64,000 nucleotides of DNA from Margaritispora aquatica (lineage: Eukaryota > Ascomycota > Leotiomycetes > Helotiales > Discinellaceae): the NCBI GenBank assembly GCA_007644065.1, contig VJWN01000018.1, forward strand, positions 310,001-374,000, written 5' to 3'. The notes below the pieces were generated by a model, which did no database searches, was not told the DNA's origin, and saw only the letters and a list, made by a program, of their open reading frames with translations. Within the stretch, counting starts at the first letter, position 1. Each line of letters opens with the position of its first letter. This document shows positions 42,616-55,000 of the stretch, piece after piece. The position numbers were made by a program, and so were the translations under genes.

Positions 42616-44340
42616 CTACTGAGTGAGATCCATGCCATATTCGTCTTCTTCCTTGAAGCTGACAGATCCCGCTCCGGAGCCGCCAGAGTTGTGGCCTGAC
42701 CAATATTGACCTGCGCCTCCCAAACCTTGGCCGGCATCGCCAGTGCTGTGATTTTCTGGGCTTAAAGAATTGTCGAGCTGATCTGGACCGCCAAGAGGAT
42801 CTCCTTTGACATCAGTGTGCTTAGGGACACGTAATCCACTACCTGGAGCCCGAGAATAGTGGAACTTGCTTCCGTCGTTCTTCTGCATAGAGTCCATGAG
42901 CTCGCTAATCATGCGTTTCTCATCCTCGGTCTCATTATATGGAAAAGGGATGCCATTGTCGACAAGCAATTGGATAAGATCCGCTTGATGTTGGAGCTTA
43001 GCGTGAAGCATCCACATCAGGTCGCGAGTCCAGCTCACAGCGCCATTGAGAATATCTCCTTTGTTAGGCCCTTTATCCTTTTCCTCGATCGGAATGCCGG
43101 TAGTGATATTGCCAGTAGCTCTTCGTGCACCTGGTCCCGCTAGACTTGATGTGGCTTGAGGTGGACTCATGCCATTGGGAGGCGCTGACAGTCCAGCCAA
43201 CGTTGGAGACAGAGGAGAGTTGTTCTGAAGAGCTTTCCGAACCTTCTCATCCTCGAGCCTATGCATAGGGACAAGGTGGCTTAGTTCTTGAATTCGCTCA
43301 TTGATATTATCTCTTCTTCGGCGTTCAACCAAATTATGAGATTCTCGCCGGCGTCTCCTCTTCATCTCTTGTGACTGTATAGCGGGAGTTTGGCCCGACT
43401 TAGTTGACATTGCCGGCATCGAACCACTCTTGAGAATATCAGTTATCTGCGTGTTAGGATGAGTGACCGATATTGGAGAGAAATCAGATCCTGGAAATGA
43501 TGCCATGCTGCTTGGCGTGTCCCATTGACCAGACAGTGTTTTTTGATGCCTGTGGGCGTGAGGTGTACGCATAGGCTGTGTTCCAAAATTCGTGTTGTCA
43601 GAGGAGCCGACATGATGGACAGGAGGAGTTCCACGAGTAAGGGGATTCTTTGAACCAGCACTCTTCCTCACGGGTAAGCCTGGTCGTTTAGCCAGACCAC
43701 CAGAATCGACTGAGCCTCCAAACAGGCCTGGTCCCGCTGAAAGCGGGGAACCTGGATATACGGGAGAATGAAGGCCGTAATTGTTGTTTTGAACTTGTCT
43801 TAATGGAAAACCTTGTGGTGGGTACTGAAAGTTATGCATGAATGGGCTAGCGATAGGGTCACCATCTGGAGTATTCGAGTAGCCGGTGATATGATTTGGA
43901 TCGATGGACAAGGCGGCGCCGTTGGACAGATTCTTATTATTATAAGTCCCATAATCCAGCCCACCGCTAAAGTCTTGTCCATTATTGTTCTGATTTGGAA
44001 ATGCTTCTCCAGCTAGATCCTCGAGTTCTTCGTCGGCGAATACGGCATTGCCACCAGTGTTGAATGATGCAGTCGAAATAGAGGCTTGCGGGTTGTAATT
44101 GTAGGATTGACCATAGCCACCATTTGACATGGAAACACCATTTCCTCCGATTGTAAGTGTATTAGGGTTTATGCTTCCACCGTGTGAACCGCTATGGGAA
44201 CCAAACTGGCCGTAATCTTGATGGCTCGTTCCGAACCCTTGCTGGTTGCCCGTCATGAAGCGCTGATTGCTGTGAGATCCAAAGAACTGGTCGTCGTTTT
44301 CTTCTTTGATGTATGGGCTGGAAGCACCCGTGCCAGCCAT
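42616..44340 (-). CDS. bHLH transcription factor with a long loop
   Basis: One minus-strand exon of 574 residues. The N-terminal 320 residues are Gly/Asn/Ser/Gln-rich with acidic patches (FADEELEDLAGEAF), likely an activation region. The basic region starts at Met326: KRRRRRESHNLVERRRRDN, with the His-Glu-Arg triad (H-x3-E-x3-R) expected for binding CANNTG E-boxes of the CACGTG type. Helix 1 is INERIQELSHLVP; helix 2 (GDILNGAVSWTRDLMWML) comes only about 75 residues later, so the loop is unusually long, and is followed by a leucine-bearing coiled segment. This layout fits the filamentous-fungal AnBH1-like group, which I name from memory only. The leader upstream probably contains an intron (about 44678-44483 on the minus strand, GTGAGT...CTTAG). 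Confidence 0.9.
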   Translation of the reverse strand: MAGTGASSPYIKEENDDQFFGSHSNQRFMTGNQQGFGTSHQDYGQFGSHSGSHGGSINPNTLTIGGNGVSMSNGGYGQSYNYNPQASISTASFNTGGNAVFADEELEDLAGEAFPNQNNNGQDFSGGLDYGTYNNKNLSNGAALSIDPNHITGYSNTPDGDPIASPFMHNFQYPPQGFPLRQVQNNNYGLHSPVYPGSPLSAGPGLFGGSVDSGGLAKRPGLPVRKSAGSKNPLTRGTPPVHHVGSSDNTNFGTQPMRTPHAHRHQKTLSGQWDTPSSMASFPGSDFSPISVTHPNTQITDILKSGSMPAMSTKSGQTPAIQSQEMKRRRRRESHNLVERRRRDNINERIQELSHLVPMHRLEDEKVRKALQNNSPLSPTLAGLSAPPNGMSPPQATSSLAGPGARRATGNITTGIPIEEKDKGPNKGDILNGAVSWTRDLMWMLHAKLQHQADLIQLLVDNGIPFPYNETEDEKRMISELMDSMQKNDGSKFHYSRAPGSGLRVPKHTDVKGDPLGGPDQLDNSLSPENHSTGDAGQGLGGAGQYWSGHNSGGSGAGSVSFKEEDEYGMDLTQ

Positions 44341-47300
44341 CTTTGATTCTGACCAGATCCTTATTAAACTTTATGCAGCCAGACGTGTATGACTCAAGTT
44401 TGCCTCGATAATTGTCGCAAAGATTGTTGATATCGAACTGTGTGACAAACGTTAGCGAATGTGCCAGTATGAAAACATCGTTCTAAGAAAAAGCAATCAA
44501 TAACATAAATTCGCTCATAGTGCAGTGCATAGTAATATCCAACAATTCAATGGCCGTGAGTTGTGATATCCCTCCCGCCAACCCTACAATAGCATTCATG
44601 CCGCCTTTCCGTCTGCCAACGAACTTGAAGTGTATTGTATGAACAATGCAATGTGGTCTGATAGACATGCGTACTCACCTCGAACAATATATCCGTGATG
44701 TTTGTAGATCTGCGTCGATCGTTCAAACACGTTGGAGTATGGTAATTTGGAAAGTTCCTCGCAAGGTCTGCTGCCACGAGGTGGATCTGGAATGGTATCG
44801 GTGTACAAGGAGAGATTCGCAACGGAGAGTTCTTGAGAGGGGGCTCTGTTTCACAATCCTCAATCGCTGCGTCGAAAAATGACAGCTCTGAACAGACGAC
44901 CGTGTGTATGATAGTTGGTAAATGTCAAGGGAAATGACTACCTGAATGGGATGCGCTAAGGAATATGGCCACTTTGTCGAGAGTTTAAGAAGAGAAGTGT
45001 AGGAATCCAGCCTCTGTTAGGCGGTCGAGGGCGAGTGTAAAGGCGACGGTGAAGAATGTACGGACTTGTCGCACAATGATGGTGTAGTGTGGATTAGGTG
45101 GGTTGAGAGCCAGTGGGTGTGGTCGTTCAGGCTCACTGGGGAAGACGGTGTTCTGACTCGTCGAAGGTCCAATTATGACGCTTGTATGGTCTAACCGCTT
45201 TAGGAATTCAGCTCAAGTACAAATCACCTCCCTTAGATCCCCCCGTCTTTACCTTACTTACCGATCAACCGATCAAAGATCGATGGAATATCCGGACAAC
45301 GACACTCCTTGTCGAATGCGACGAAGGGCTTGAGTCTCTCGGTTCGCCTGCTATTGTGCTTTTATCGCGCATAATACTGCCTGCTTTCCTTTCAAGTTGC
45401 CCCGGAATAATCCTGATTCTGGCGAGGTTATTGTTTAGCCTGTAGATATCACGGAGTCCTCAATAAGCTGCCGGAAGGAGCACTTCAAGATTGATGTGTT
45501 TGGCTTCTCACTTTGGCTATATGTTGCACTATAATCGATGTATCCTGCTGCTTTGAGTCTGACTGGTGGAGTACGTCCTTGATTCTCGAGAGTTGGATGC
45601 GGTTGAGTAGCTCTCTAGTGAGAAGTACTAAGGTGCGGATTATGGATTGATTCTTATTAATATCGAATTTAGTTGTGGCCTGTAGTGGTGTGGAAATAGA
45701 TGTATGAGATATCCAAGTATGGATGATCAAGTGTTGATGCAAGTAGTGTTGCTGAATCAGATGTAGATATTGAGCTTCGGTTGATATTCTTGTGTGCAGT
45801 CCTTGGTTTTGATAGGATGAATGTAATAACATGGAGAGTGATAAAGGGGAGTGAGGTTCAGTGCTCCACTGCCTGCGTAATGAGTGATCAAGTAAGGTAA
45901 GGGGTGAACAACGTGATGAGGCTCGTGAGTAGTGTGGGTACAGTGCAGCAGATCTTGGCAAGACGGTGATGGCTTTCAAGAGGAAAAGGGAGCCAGATTC
46001 ATGCATGCAGGGACGAAGGCTTTTATGTTCCCAAGATTCCATCAGCCAGCCACGACATCCCATGATATGCTCTTAAGTTTGAAGCAAGGTGGACAGTATT
46101 AGAGTTTAGAGCAAGGCTACGACGTCTCCCTTAGCGCATACACATTCAGGAATGCTGGACTTCTAAAATCGAAGGGGTGTGGTGAATACGACGAGCCACA
46201 TGATTCGATCTTGAAATCCAGAGAGTGGTTGCCAACACCTTGTCTCTTAACATTTATTACAGTGGCAATTCACACAAGCATGGAATTCTATAATTTCTTT
46301 ACTGTGTTATAATTCATTAAAATACTGCAATTATGTACTAGTGTATAGTTGTCCAAGGGTGCAGCAAGCGGATCGTGTTTCCTACTCGTAAAACAACATT
46401 TTAGTATCAGGCTATCAGGCATTTCTATATCGTTTCATAACAGCGATTCATCCACTTTGTGGTTGTCTTCGAGCTCAATTCTCTTTTTCGGAGCGACCAT
46501 GGGTCATAAGACTTTGCATAGCTGGCGAATTGGAGATTGGAGATTGTCTAACTCCAACTAACACAACAGGTAAACCGAGTGTACTAGTCACCTCTCATAG
46601 TCTACTCAGTAGGCCATGATCCCCATCGCTGATTAAGGTCGGCGAAGTCTGTATCCAGTGTATCAAATATGACAAGCAATTTCATAATCCGGGTACCTGT
46701 AGTCTCTGGTATTCGTGTAGCTAGTACAGCAGGCTTAATAGACACGTAGGCTCCCATATATCCTTTGGAAGAAGGTAAAATTCGCTTATCCAGGTGGCTG
46801 TGTCTGCTGAAGTTGAGCTCCTGGTATCAGGCACCCAAGCAACCCCTGTAATGCTCGTAAACTCGAACCAAAATCTGTCCCTACCTATTTGCATTTCTAA
46901 TTATTCCCCGGGATGTCTTTGCCATATTTCCTAGGCAATTTTCGCCGGTTGGAGTGGTTTGATTGCTCATGAATACACTAAGAGGTGATAAAATTATCTA
47001 GAAGTGCAAGTGTTTATGTAATATTATCGTTATACAAGAATCATCTATTTTGACGAACTCCTAATATTAGTCGCTGAATTTCCTTAGATCAATGGCTTTG
47101 TGATGAATATAAGCAAGTGTCTCGAGATCTTGACCACTGTGAGTCTCGAAGACTTTGGGATTGACGTTTTGTGTTTCGCCGAGCATCTGTATATCTTGAC
47201 TATCTTATAGAACATGGATTTGGATGTCTTGATCATCATCTTGAATCTCGCTGGATATCTGGACGGTTAGGAGATCTTACTTACGCGCATCTCGATTGAT

Positions 47301-49276
47301 CCTTGGATTTACTGGACCATACGAGTCATAAATAGACCTCGTAAATCGTGGAGGACAAGAGTGAACTGGAATAGCCTATTCCCACAAGCTATGCCTGTTT
47401 TCCTTTCTTCTTTACTTTCTTGGTTTTACTTCTTCTTCCATCTCTCGTACTAAACATCACACAATGAGGATGATGATTATCGACAAACTCGCTTAAGCGC
47501 CAAGCCTTTGTTCACTTTTGGAAAGGACTGGGACCTTTCAATGGAAAATCTAGACCAACTACCGGTAAAGATGAATTGACACATAAGCTATCGGTTGTCT
47601 GTCTCCAAGACTTGTTCTCCATAAGTTATTGGGCGAGACTAGTTCCTAACGACGTAGTTTCTAAGACGATCAGTTCTTTGTACAGTTCTTCGTGCACAGT
47701 TCTTTGATTACAAGCTCGATAAGCTATGTCAGAAGTCTTTGACTCTCGTTTAGTCAAAAGGGACAAAGCCTCTGGGCTTAGTCCTATCTAGATCCCAACA
47801 ACTTACATGATCTCCATATAAGATGAAAGCATACAGTCCATTCAACTCCTGGCGAAATGCAAGGCAATACAAAATGTTGGAGGTGGCCAGGCATGCTAAA
47901 AAGATGATCCTGTGTATGAACAGAATTTCGAAATTTCCACAAACAATTCTTTGTTCTTCTACAGAGGTATATCCTACCTCCGCTGTCCCTTCTATACAAA
48001 GAAACTGACTCGAGAACCTAAACCTCATCGATATGAGACCGAAAGGCGAAGAAGGACTTGAGGAGAGCTTTGCCTAATGTCCAGATTATCTACTTTACCT
48101 TCAAGCTTATGGCAGTGGTTAAATTTGTGCGGCCAGCTTTCATTGCTTTCTTGTCGTAGGACTGAATATGTGTATGGAAGTTTAGCTCATCCCTAAGAAA
48201 AGCGCACCCATCAACGTATGACAGAATTGATGGACACTAAGTCCCGTCTACCCTAATATGGCTAGATCTCTCTGCCTACCTTACTGTCTCAAATGTTCAA
48301 TTCGTCTTTTGGCATTCGCGCAAGGTTAGACTGCGTGTCTTCACGCTTTCGCTAAGTTCAGAACTTCGTCTTAAAGGTGTTCGCAGTTATTGAACAGGTA
48401 CGCTTGCAGTGTTCGCCAATGCCACACACTTTGAGCTAGTGACTAGTCATCGCTGGCAACATTTACTTGAGGCAGACAAATTAAGGAGGAAAGGTGGTAC
48501 GGACAGTGCTGGGAGATACGACTTGATCTTGACTCAGTGGTCATTTGCTGACACTTGCTGGTAATTCTTTCGATTGAGAGAACAACCATCATAGATAATG
48601 TCCACCTTGTGAAATGTTCAAATCTACGCATTTATTGGTGTTGTTGCGATAGTAGGTATTCCGCCTCACCGCCTTGCATCAGACAGGCAGAATACCGAGT
48701 TTGGCTAGCTCCGAGGCTTGCATCAACCTCGACGCGCCATCGACGACATCTTGAAAGTTGAGCCAACTTGTCTATTTACAACGTCCACGCAATCACAACA
48801 CTGGCAGAACTTTTAGGCTGCCATCTTTGCCCTTACGTCTCAACCATCTACATATCTTGAAGTTCGCACATTATCGACAGCATCCTTTCATATTTCAGTC
48901 TCCCTACCTAACCAATAATACCACTTGCTTGCGACACAGAGAGCCGAAAGCTCCTTTCACACCACCTCTCATTCTGGTCACGAGTCCAACCATCGACTAA
49001 AGAGCCCTCTTCTGCGCGCCGACCCTAGTTCTAGCCAAAGTGGTCATTGGACACCCTTCGAAGCCTTGTATCTAGAATCCGGCGAGATCCTGCCCCAGGC
49101 GCATTTTCCTGTATCCAGAAGGCACATCCACAAAACGACAAGTCTCCAAGAAGCCATAATATCTACAGTCCGACTTTGTGGCAACACACCTTAGCGCAGC
49201 CTTTCAAACGCCTCTTAAATCTACTACTTTTGGGTGGCATCAGGTTTCACAGTATCCTCCACCTCCGTCAACCAAT
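44341..49276. other. Long divergent intergenic region, no supported gene
   Basis: About 4.9 kb between the bHLH gene (-) and SFT2 (+). The bHLH leader, including a likely intron, occupies the first kilobase. A 192-codon minus-strand frame (45485-46063) is Ser/His/Leu-rich without motif and is not called, and neither is a 92-codon hydrophobic minus-strand frame at 47750-48028. From 46500 to 48500 the sequence is AT-rich with many scattered CTTGAATCTC/CTTGACTAT-like words around 47100-47300. The last 700 bases, C-rich on the plus strand, are probably the SFT2 leader. Confidence 0.4.
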
Positions 49277-50356
49277 ATGGCTTCCTCTTCTTTCAGAAAC
49301 TCTATGAACTCTCTTGGGTGGTCACGCCGGGAACCCGAACCAACCATCAATACTGCTCAGCAGACCGGCTTACTATCATCGCTCAAATCGCTGAACCCCT
49401 TTGGAGATGGTGGCCATGTTAGGCTTCCCACAGTAGAGGGTCCTGGAGCGCCTTTGCCTGCTCGGAGTCGTCGTGAGGAGGAAGAAGCCTGGTTTGCCTG
49501 TGAGTCAATATCCTTCCGATGTTCACAAGCAGCTGCCCCTGCGTCAGCCAAGATCTTAGTCCATGTGCGGATGCAGGTGCAACGGCTGAGTTTCATTCCA
49601 ACCTACTGGCAAGACTCCGAGAGGCTGACCTGATTATTGATAGTAAGCAGATGGGACCGGCTATTGATCTTTGGAGGCTGCAATATAGGAGCACTTGCCT
49701 GCTTCGTCTTGTGTTTCGCGCTATGGCCAATAATGATGGCTAAGCCCAGAAAGTTTGCCATTTTGTGAGTATATCTTGTTCTTTTCAGTCTGAGCTTGAC
49801 GGACACCCCGTTCGAGACATCTTCGCTTCAACATGCCCCGCTGCAGGTTTCCGTTCGGCCTGCCCTTGAGCCCAGGCCAACGAGAAATATATGGCATGTG
49901 CATCATGTCTCTTGATGAAGCTGGGCGAAATGCTCAGCAAAGTTTGGAAAATATCATTACAAGAGAGCATCCACTGATTTGTCCTTGTGACGTACTAGGT
50001 GGACACTTGGATCAGTTCTATTTCTTGCTTCATGGGCAGCTATGATGGGACCCTGGACATATGCTGCTCATCTGATGTCTACGCCTCGGCTACCTTTCAC
50101 TGCGGCTTACTTTGGGTCTATTGCACTCACTTTATATTTCAGTCTAGGAGTAAGATTCCTTAACTCGTCCAAAAAACAGAATTATTTACTGATCACGAGA
50201 TAGCTTGGAAGCACCATATTGACACTCATATCGTCCCTGATACAACTTGCGTGTTTGCTTTGGTATCTTGTAAGCTATTTTCCAATGGGAAGCTCGGGTT
50301 TACGCCTCGCTACAAATTTCGGAGCTCAAAGAGCAGCTGCTTGGATGACTGGTTAA
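49277..50356 (+). CDS. SFT2: SFT2-like vesicle transport protein
   Basis: Four exons (49277-49499, 49644-49764, 49999-50149, 50204-50356) join in phase to 215 residues; no single reading frame shows the gene. SFT2 is a tetra-spanning Golgi membrane protein that helps retrograde vesicles fuse with the Golgi. The N-terminal 75 residues are cytosolic and carry the fungal motif NPFGDGGHVRLPT and GPGAPLPARSRREEEEAWFA. Then come LSRWDRLLIFGGCNIGALACF (first helix), ALWPIMMAKPRKFAILWTLGSVLFLASWA (second), RLPFTAAYFGSIALTLYFSLG (third) and STILTLISSLIQLACLLWYLVSYFP (fourth), ending GSSGLRLATNFGAQRAAAWMTG. Each of the three joins (A|LSRW, I|LWTL, G|LGST) restores conserved residues. The second intron is long for this window, 234 nt. 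Confidence 0.93.
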
Positions 50357-52038
50357 AGTTCCTGGTGAACACCAAAGGACTCAATCTTTAATAGAATTGT
50401 AAAACATAAGCGCGTGTTGTCTTCCGATGTCCAGGCAATATATAATGATGAACCACGGATTGGCAACTCTGGTAGCGTTTGTATTCGGCGCTAGAAATAT
50501 GCATGCATGCAACAAGCCTTCCGGGTCGATCTCTGTGACATGGGGTTACTAACCTACCAAAACCTTTTCCCCAGATGAGTTCAGGGCTTCTCTCCCACAC
50601 ATGCCCTATTTCTTCACGGATAATTTGCATCGAAGAGCTCGAAAATAAGCTACTTCAGTCGGAAGTCACTCCAAGAATAGAATGGGACTTGGCATTAGAG
50701 TAAATTACTTTCTACGAACTCACTTTCCGAGGAAGCCCGAACCATAACATTAGCCGACCCGACAGTCTAATTTTTTTTCCCGAGGGAATAATTATAAAGA
50801 AATCCAAATATTAATTTACATATGACCAGATACTGTGACTTTCCAAGCATGAACTGACCTTAACCCTTTTTTGTTTTAACATTAATCAAAAGCAAGTATT
50901 GTTGGGCAGCCTGGAGCTACATTGGTAGGCTCTACTCACCAAAGTGATCCTTGCACCAGTGTAGGACAGCTCTTGGACTTTTATGTTTACTCTTTATCAA
51001 ATAAGCCTCCTGGTCTTGCAAATCACTAGAACTTGAAAAGAGCATGTTCAAGATGGAATTGCCAATGAAAAAGATTTTTACATAGGTTCAGAGGTCATTC
51101 AAATAGGTACCTGGGCCGAATATGTCATGTGCCGAGAAGAGGGGCAGTCGCGGAATATTTTCTGGACGAAACTCTCGAGAAATGGCCTGGTCTGAACAAT
51201 TCATGGGTTACTAGGTATTGTTTCACTGACCTTAGAGATGGGAGTGCGACGTTTATAGACACGCAGGGATTTTTGCTCATGATTTATGATGAATTCAGCC
51301 AATATGCATGTAGAAACTTTCGATGTTTACTGAGGAATTACATGAATTACCATGCCTTAGTAGGTAGTTGTAGTGTAGTGCTATCTCCACACTTTTTCTA
51401 CCGCTAACAGATCACACCAAAAATTATCGCTTGCAAATTGACATCCTTCCATTTTTCTTTCCACCAAGCTCGGAATTCCGTGTTTAACGTCGAAATATTC
51501 TTCTCGTAAACTCCAGAATTTCGAACATCTATCTCCTTTTCTCAAAGCCATCGTGGCATCTGCCTCAAACGTTTGGTGCAAACGCCCCCAAAGCACGGCA
51601 TTGCTGAACACCCTCGAGGATTCTGCGACAATTGTTCGATCTCAGAGGTTTGTGCCTGATCCCAAACTGAACATCAATTCGGTAGTAGTCAATCAAAACT
51701 AATGGTCAGCTTCCAGTTAACCTTCGCGTTGTCCTGACATTTTTGTCGGCATCTCCAGGGCCATCAAACAAACCTCGATCGTTTCTGCCACACAAAACGA
51801 ATATTTCCATTGATTCACACGACATCAAAACTTGTACTCCGATAATCTCAATCTTTCGACCTCATACTACAAGTCTACGCGACGACATCTGCCATACGAG
51901 TTTCTGCAAAATCTTTCGGTTTCGATCGAAATTTTTAAGACCGAGACACCTAATTGTTTCGCAGAGGGCAAGTGGTGGAAAGAGGTTTGAATACACCTCT
52001 ATCTAGCTCTGGGGGTGATAATATCCACAGTCTTCGAA
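50357..52038. other. Intergenic region before the LARP1-like gene
   Basis: No gene is supported. A T10 run preceded by AT-rich sequence lies near 50771. A 92-codon frame at 51129-51407 reads plausibly but has no motif or partner exon. From about 51700 on, the plus strand becomes C/T-rich, as expected for the leader of the next gene. Confidence 0.4.
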
Positions 52039-55000
52039 ATGACTTCAACACCCTCAAGGCCGAATGGCGATGCAAACCCCACTGCGTTCTCCTACGCCCA
52101 AGCTGCAGCTGCTCAGCGTCGCAATCTAAATGCAACTCAACCTGTTGTTCAAGCAAAAGAAGCCAGCACATCTGGCGTTAGCACTCCCGCCAAGGATGGC
52201 TCCGCGATCAACACACCTTCCGCTGGCTCAGAGAGAAGCGACAAGAGTGTGAATGGTAGTACAGAGACCACTAGCAGATTAAATCCACCAGCAGATTTAC
52301 CAACTCCAGAATGGAGAACCTCAGCCCCCTCAAAATCTACCTCAATACCCGCATCCCCTAGTTTTGGCACCGCATCAACCTCAACCTTACCCAAGGAAGA
52401 CCGGGATGACGATTTCATCCTAGTTGGAATAACCGCTTCAGAAGCTCGCGAGCGTGGCTTTCATAATGGGAATGGCACATCGGATAGACCCTTCGAGGTA
52501 GCTGAGGGACGAAGGGGCAAGAAAGCGAAGAAGCAGAGGCAAACTGATAAGGAAGCCGAGAAGGAGAAGGAAAAGGAGAAAGAGAAGGAGAAGGAGAAGG
52601 AAGAGATCAAGGCAGAGACTCTGGTTCCTGCTCCTATTCCAACAGTCAATATCTGGCAGCAGAGGTCCCAGGAATTGTCAAAGGTCAAGCCAACGCCTGT
52701 CGTGGGCCAAAATTCACCGGATCCATCTGCTACAACTGACTCGGTCCCTTCGGTTTCTAAAGACACAAAGAAGAGAGGAAAGGGTTCCGTTGTTGAAGAT
52801 GGCGATAAAACTGTAATGACAAATGGTGTTTCAAAAGACTCTGCAACAACTCCCACCAAGGGGCAGAGAAAGGGTGGTGAGGGAGCAAATAGACAGAAGG
52901 ATGAACCATTGGGGAAGAGATCTAGTGCGCGAGGAAGCAGGGTACCCGAGAAAGATGAAAAGTCTGCAGCCAACCAACTGCCTCCACCAGTCGAAGATTC
53001 AACGTCTTGGCCCACACCAGAGACTGCAACAGAGGAAGAGAAGCGCAAGGCTCAAGAGAAACTCGAGAAGGACGAGAAGGATGAAGCAACTGCCAGCAAG
53101 CAGCCTCGGCCAAAGGATAAGTGGGTCACAGTGCCCTATGTTCCTTCAGTCAACTTCAACACACCAATTCCTGCTAGAGGTGGGAGAGGTCGTGGTGGAG
53201 CTCGAGGTGGTAGAACAGACGCCGTGGGTCGCCCTGCACATTCTTCAAGTGGCCTCACCAACGGGGAGAAGGCGTCCACCACTTTAACAAGCACCAGCTC
53301 TCCGGAATCTGATAAACAAACTGTGAAAGATGCAGCTCGTGGTAATTCATCTCCACCAGCAAAGCGTCAGACAAACGATCAGTCCCGCAAATTTCCCAAT
53401 TCGAATGGAGGGGAGAAAATCAAGGGCTCTCCATCAAAAGGTGACAGCCAAGATCCACGCCAACCTATACTTCCACAACCTGATCAGATTTCTGAAGGTC
53501 AAGATCAGCGTGATGCTTTCCGGGGGATCAAAGCGGATCAGATTTCGGGCAAAGGCAATGAGCAATATTCTCAATCGAGATCAGCCATGGATCGAAATGG
53601 TGATCAAAACATGAGAGCAACAGAACAGTTCAGGGACATGAGTGGTTTCAGCAAGGAAAGTAATACCAATTCTCGAGAACGAACTGAAGGTCGTGGTGAT
53701 CGTGGCCGTGGTGGCTTCCGAGGTCGTGGCAATCATGCAAATTTCCCTAACGGACAATCGCAACCCCAACATGCGTTCACCAATGGCCATGGGCCTCAAC
53801 CAACTAATGGTTACCCTGCTAGACAAACAAACGGTCTCTACAGCCCACCCATTCAGTCAGCCTTCAGTGGTCAGTATATGCCTCCCCCTCCATCAAGAGG
53901 TCGCGGAGGCACGAGATCGCAGTCAATCCCTAATGGCAACATGCACGGTGCTCGTTATGTACCAAATGGTCAGATCAATCCTTACATGGGACCTATCCAG
54001 ACATCTGGTCCGGCTTTCGAATATCATCCATCTATGCAGTCGATGAGTGCTATACCATACAATCAATATCAGGAGCCTCTGTCTCCATTGCAGCTCATTT
54101 GGATGCAAATTGAGTACTATTTCTCTATAGACAATTTGTGCAAAGATGTCTACTTGCGCAAACATATGGACTCTCAAGGTTTTGTTTTCTTGTCCTTCAT
54201 CGCCAACTTCAAGCGTATCAAATCTGTTACATCGGATCTTGAGCTCTTGCAGCATGCTTGCCAGAAATCTGAAATCGTTGAGCTTGTCCGCGGTTCTGAT
54301 GGAGCTGAGCGGGTTCGTAGAAAGGAGGGATGGGAGAAATGGGTGCTCGCCATGGAAGAAAGAGAACCGAGCATGAGGGTCAACGGTCCTGATACTTTCC
54401 AGCATCCTCCTCCCGTGGCCTACAGGCTCCAGCACATTATGCCAGGCCAACAATCTATATCCCCAGCTACATTCTCACCCAATGGCATTGACGCAGGCTT
54501 TCAGCATTATGGTGTGATACCTCCACAGATTAATGGCAACGGTGTTGGCCACCACGCTGAGACACAGCTATCTGCAGCAGTCGCAGACTTCGCTCCTTCT
54601 CAACCTCACACAAACGGTACGTCTGACTTCTCAGAGTTGGATGCTCAAACGCAATTCAGCGACGATGAGGTTGCAAAATTGAATGTTGTCCTCTTCCATC
54701 GAGATACTAGTGGAATCAAGCCTAAGTCAGCCGGAGCATCGCGAACATTCTCTAACGGCTCGATCGACGGTAGATCCATTGCTGAGGAGCTCTTTAACAC
54801 TCCACGCCAAGGGCGACCACTGACCAATGGGTCACACAATGAAGAGTAAACATTCCTTCTCCTGTCTATGTTACAAGTCACTAATCTTCTCAGATCTCCT
54901 GACGGCTTGCACCGACCGAGAAGTCCTTTTAGCCCTGTTTCTTCTACATCAGGTTTCGACAAAGCACCTCCCGTGATGTGGGTCAAGGGCCGTTCCCAAT

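Noticed and set aside
45485..46063. A 192-codon minus-strand frame
   Set aside because: No motif, no consistent neighbours, biased Ser/His/Leu composition; it may be an orphan gene but cannot be supported.
47750..48028. A 92-codon minus-strand hydrophobic frame
   Set aside because: It reads like membrane protein in part, but has no partner exon or recognised motif.
52461..53048. A 195-codon minus-strand Ser/Phe-rich frame
   Set aside because: It overlaps the disordered Lys/Glu and Pro/Ser part of the LARP1-like gene and reflects its codon bias.
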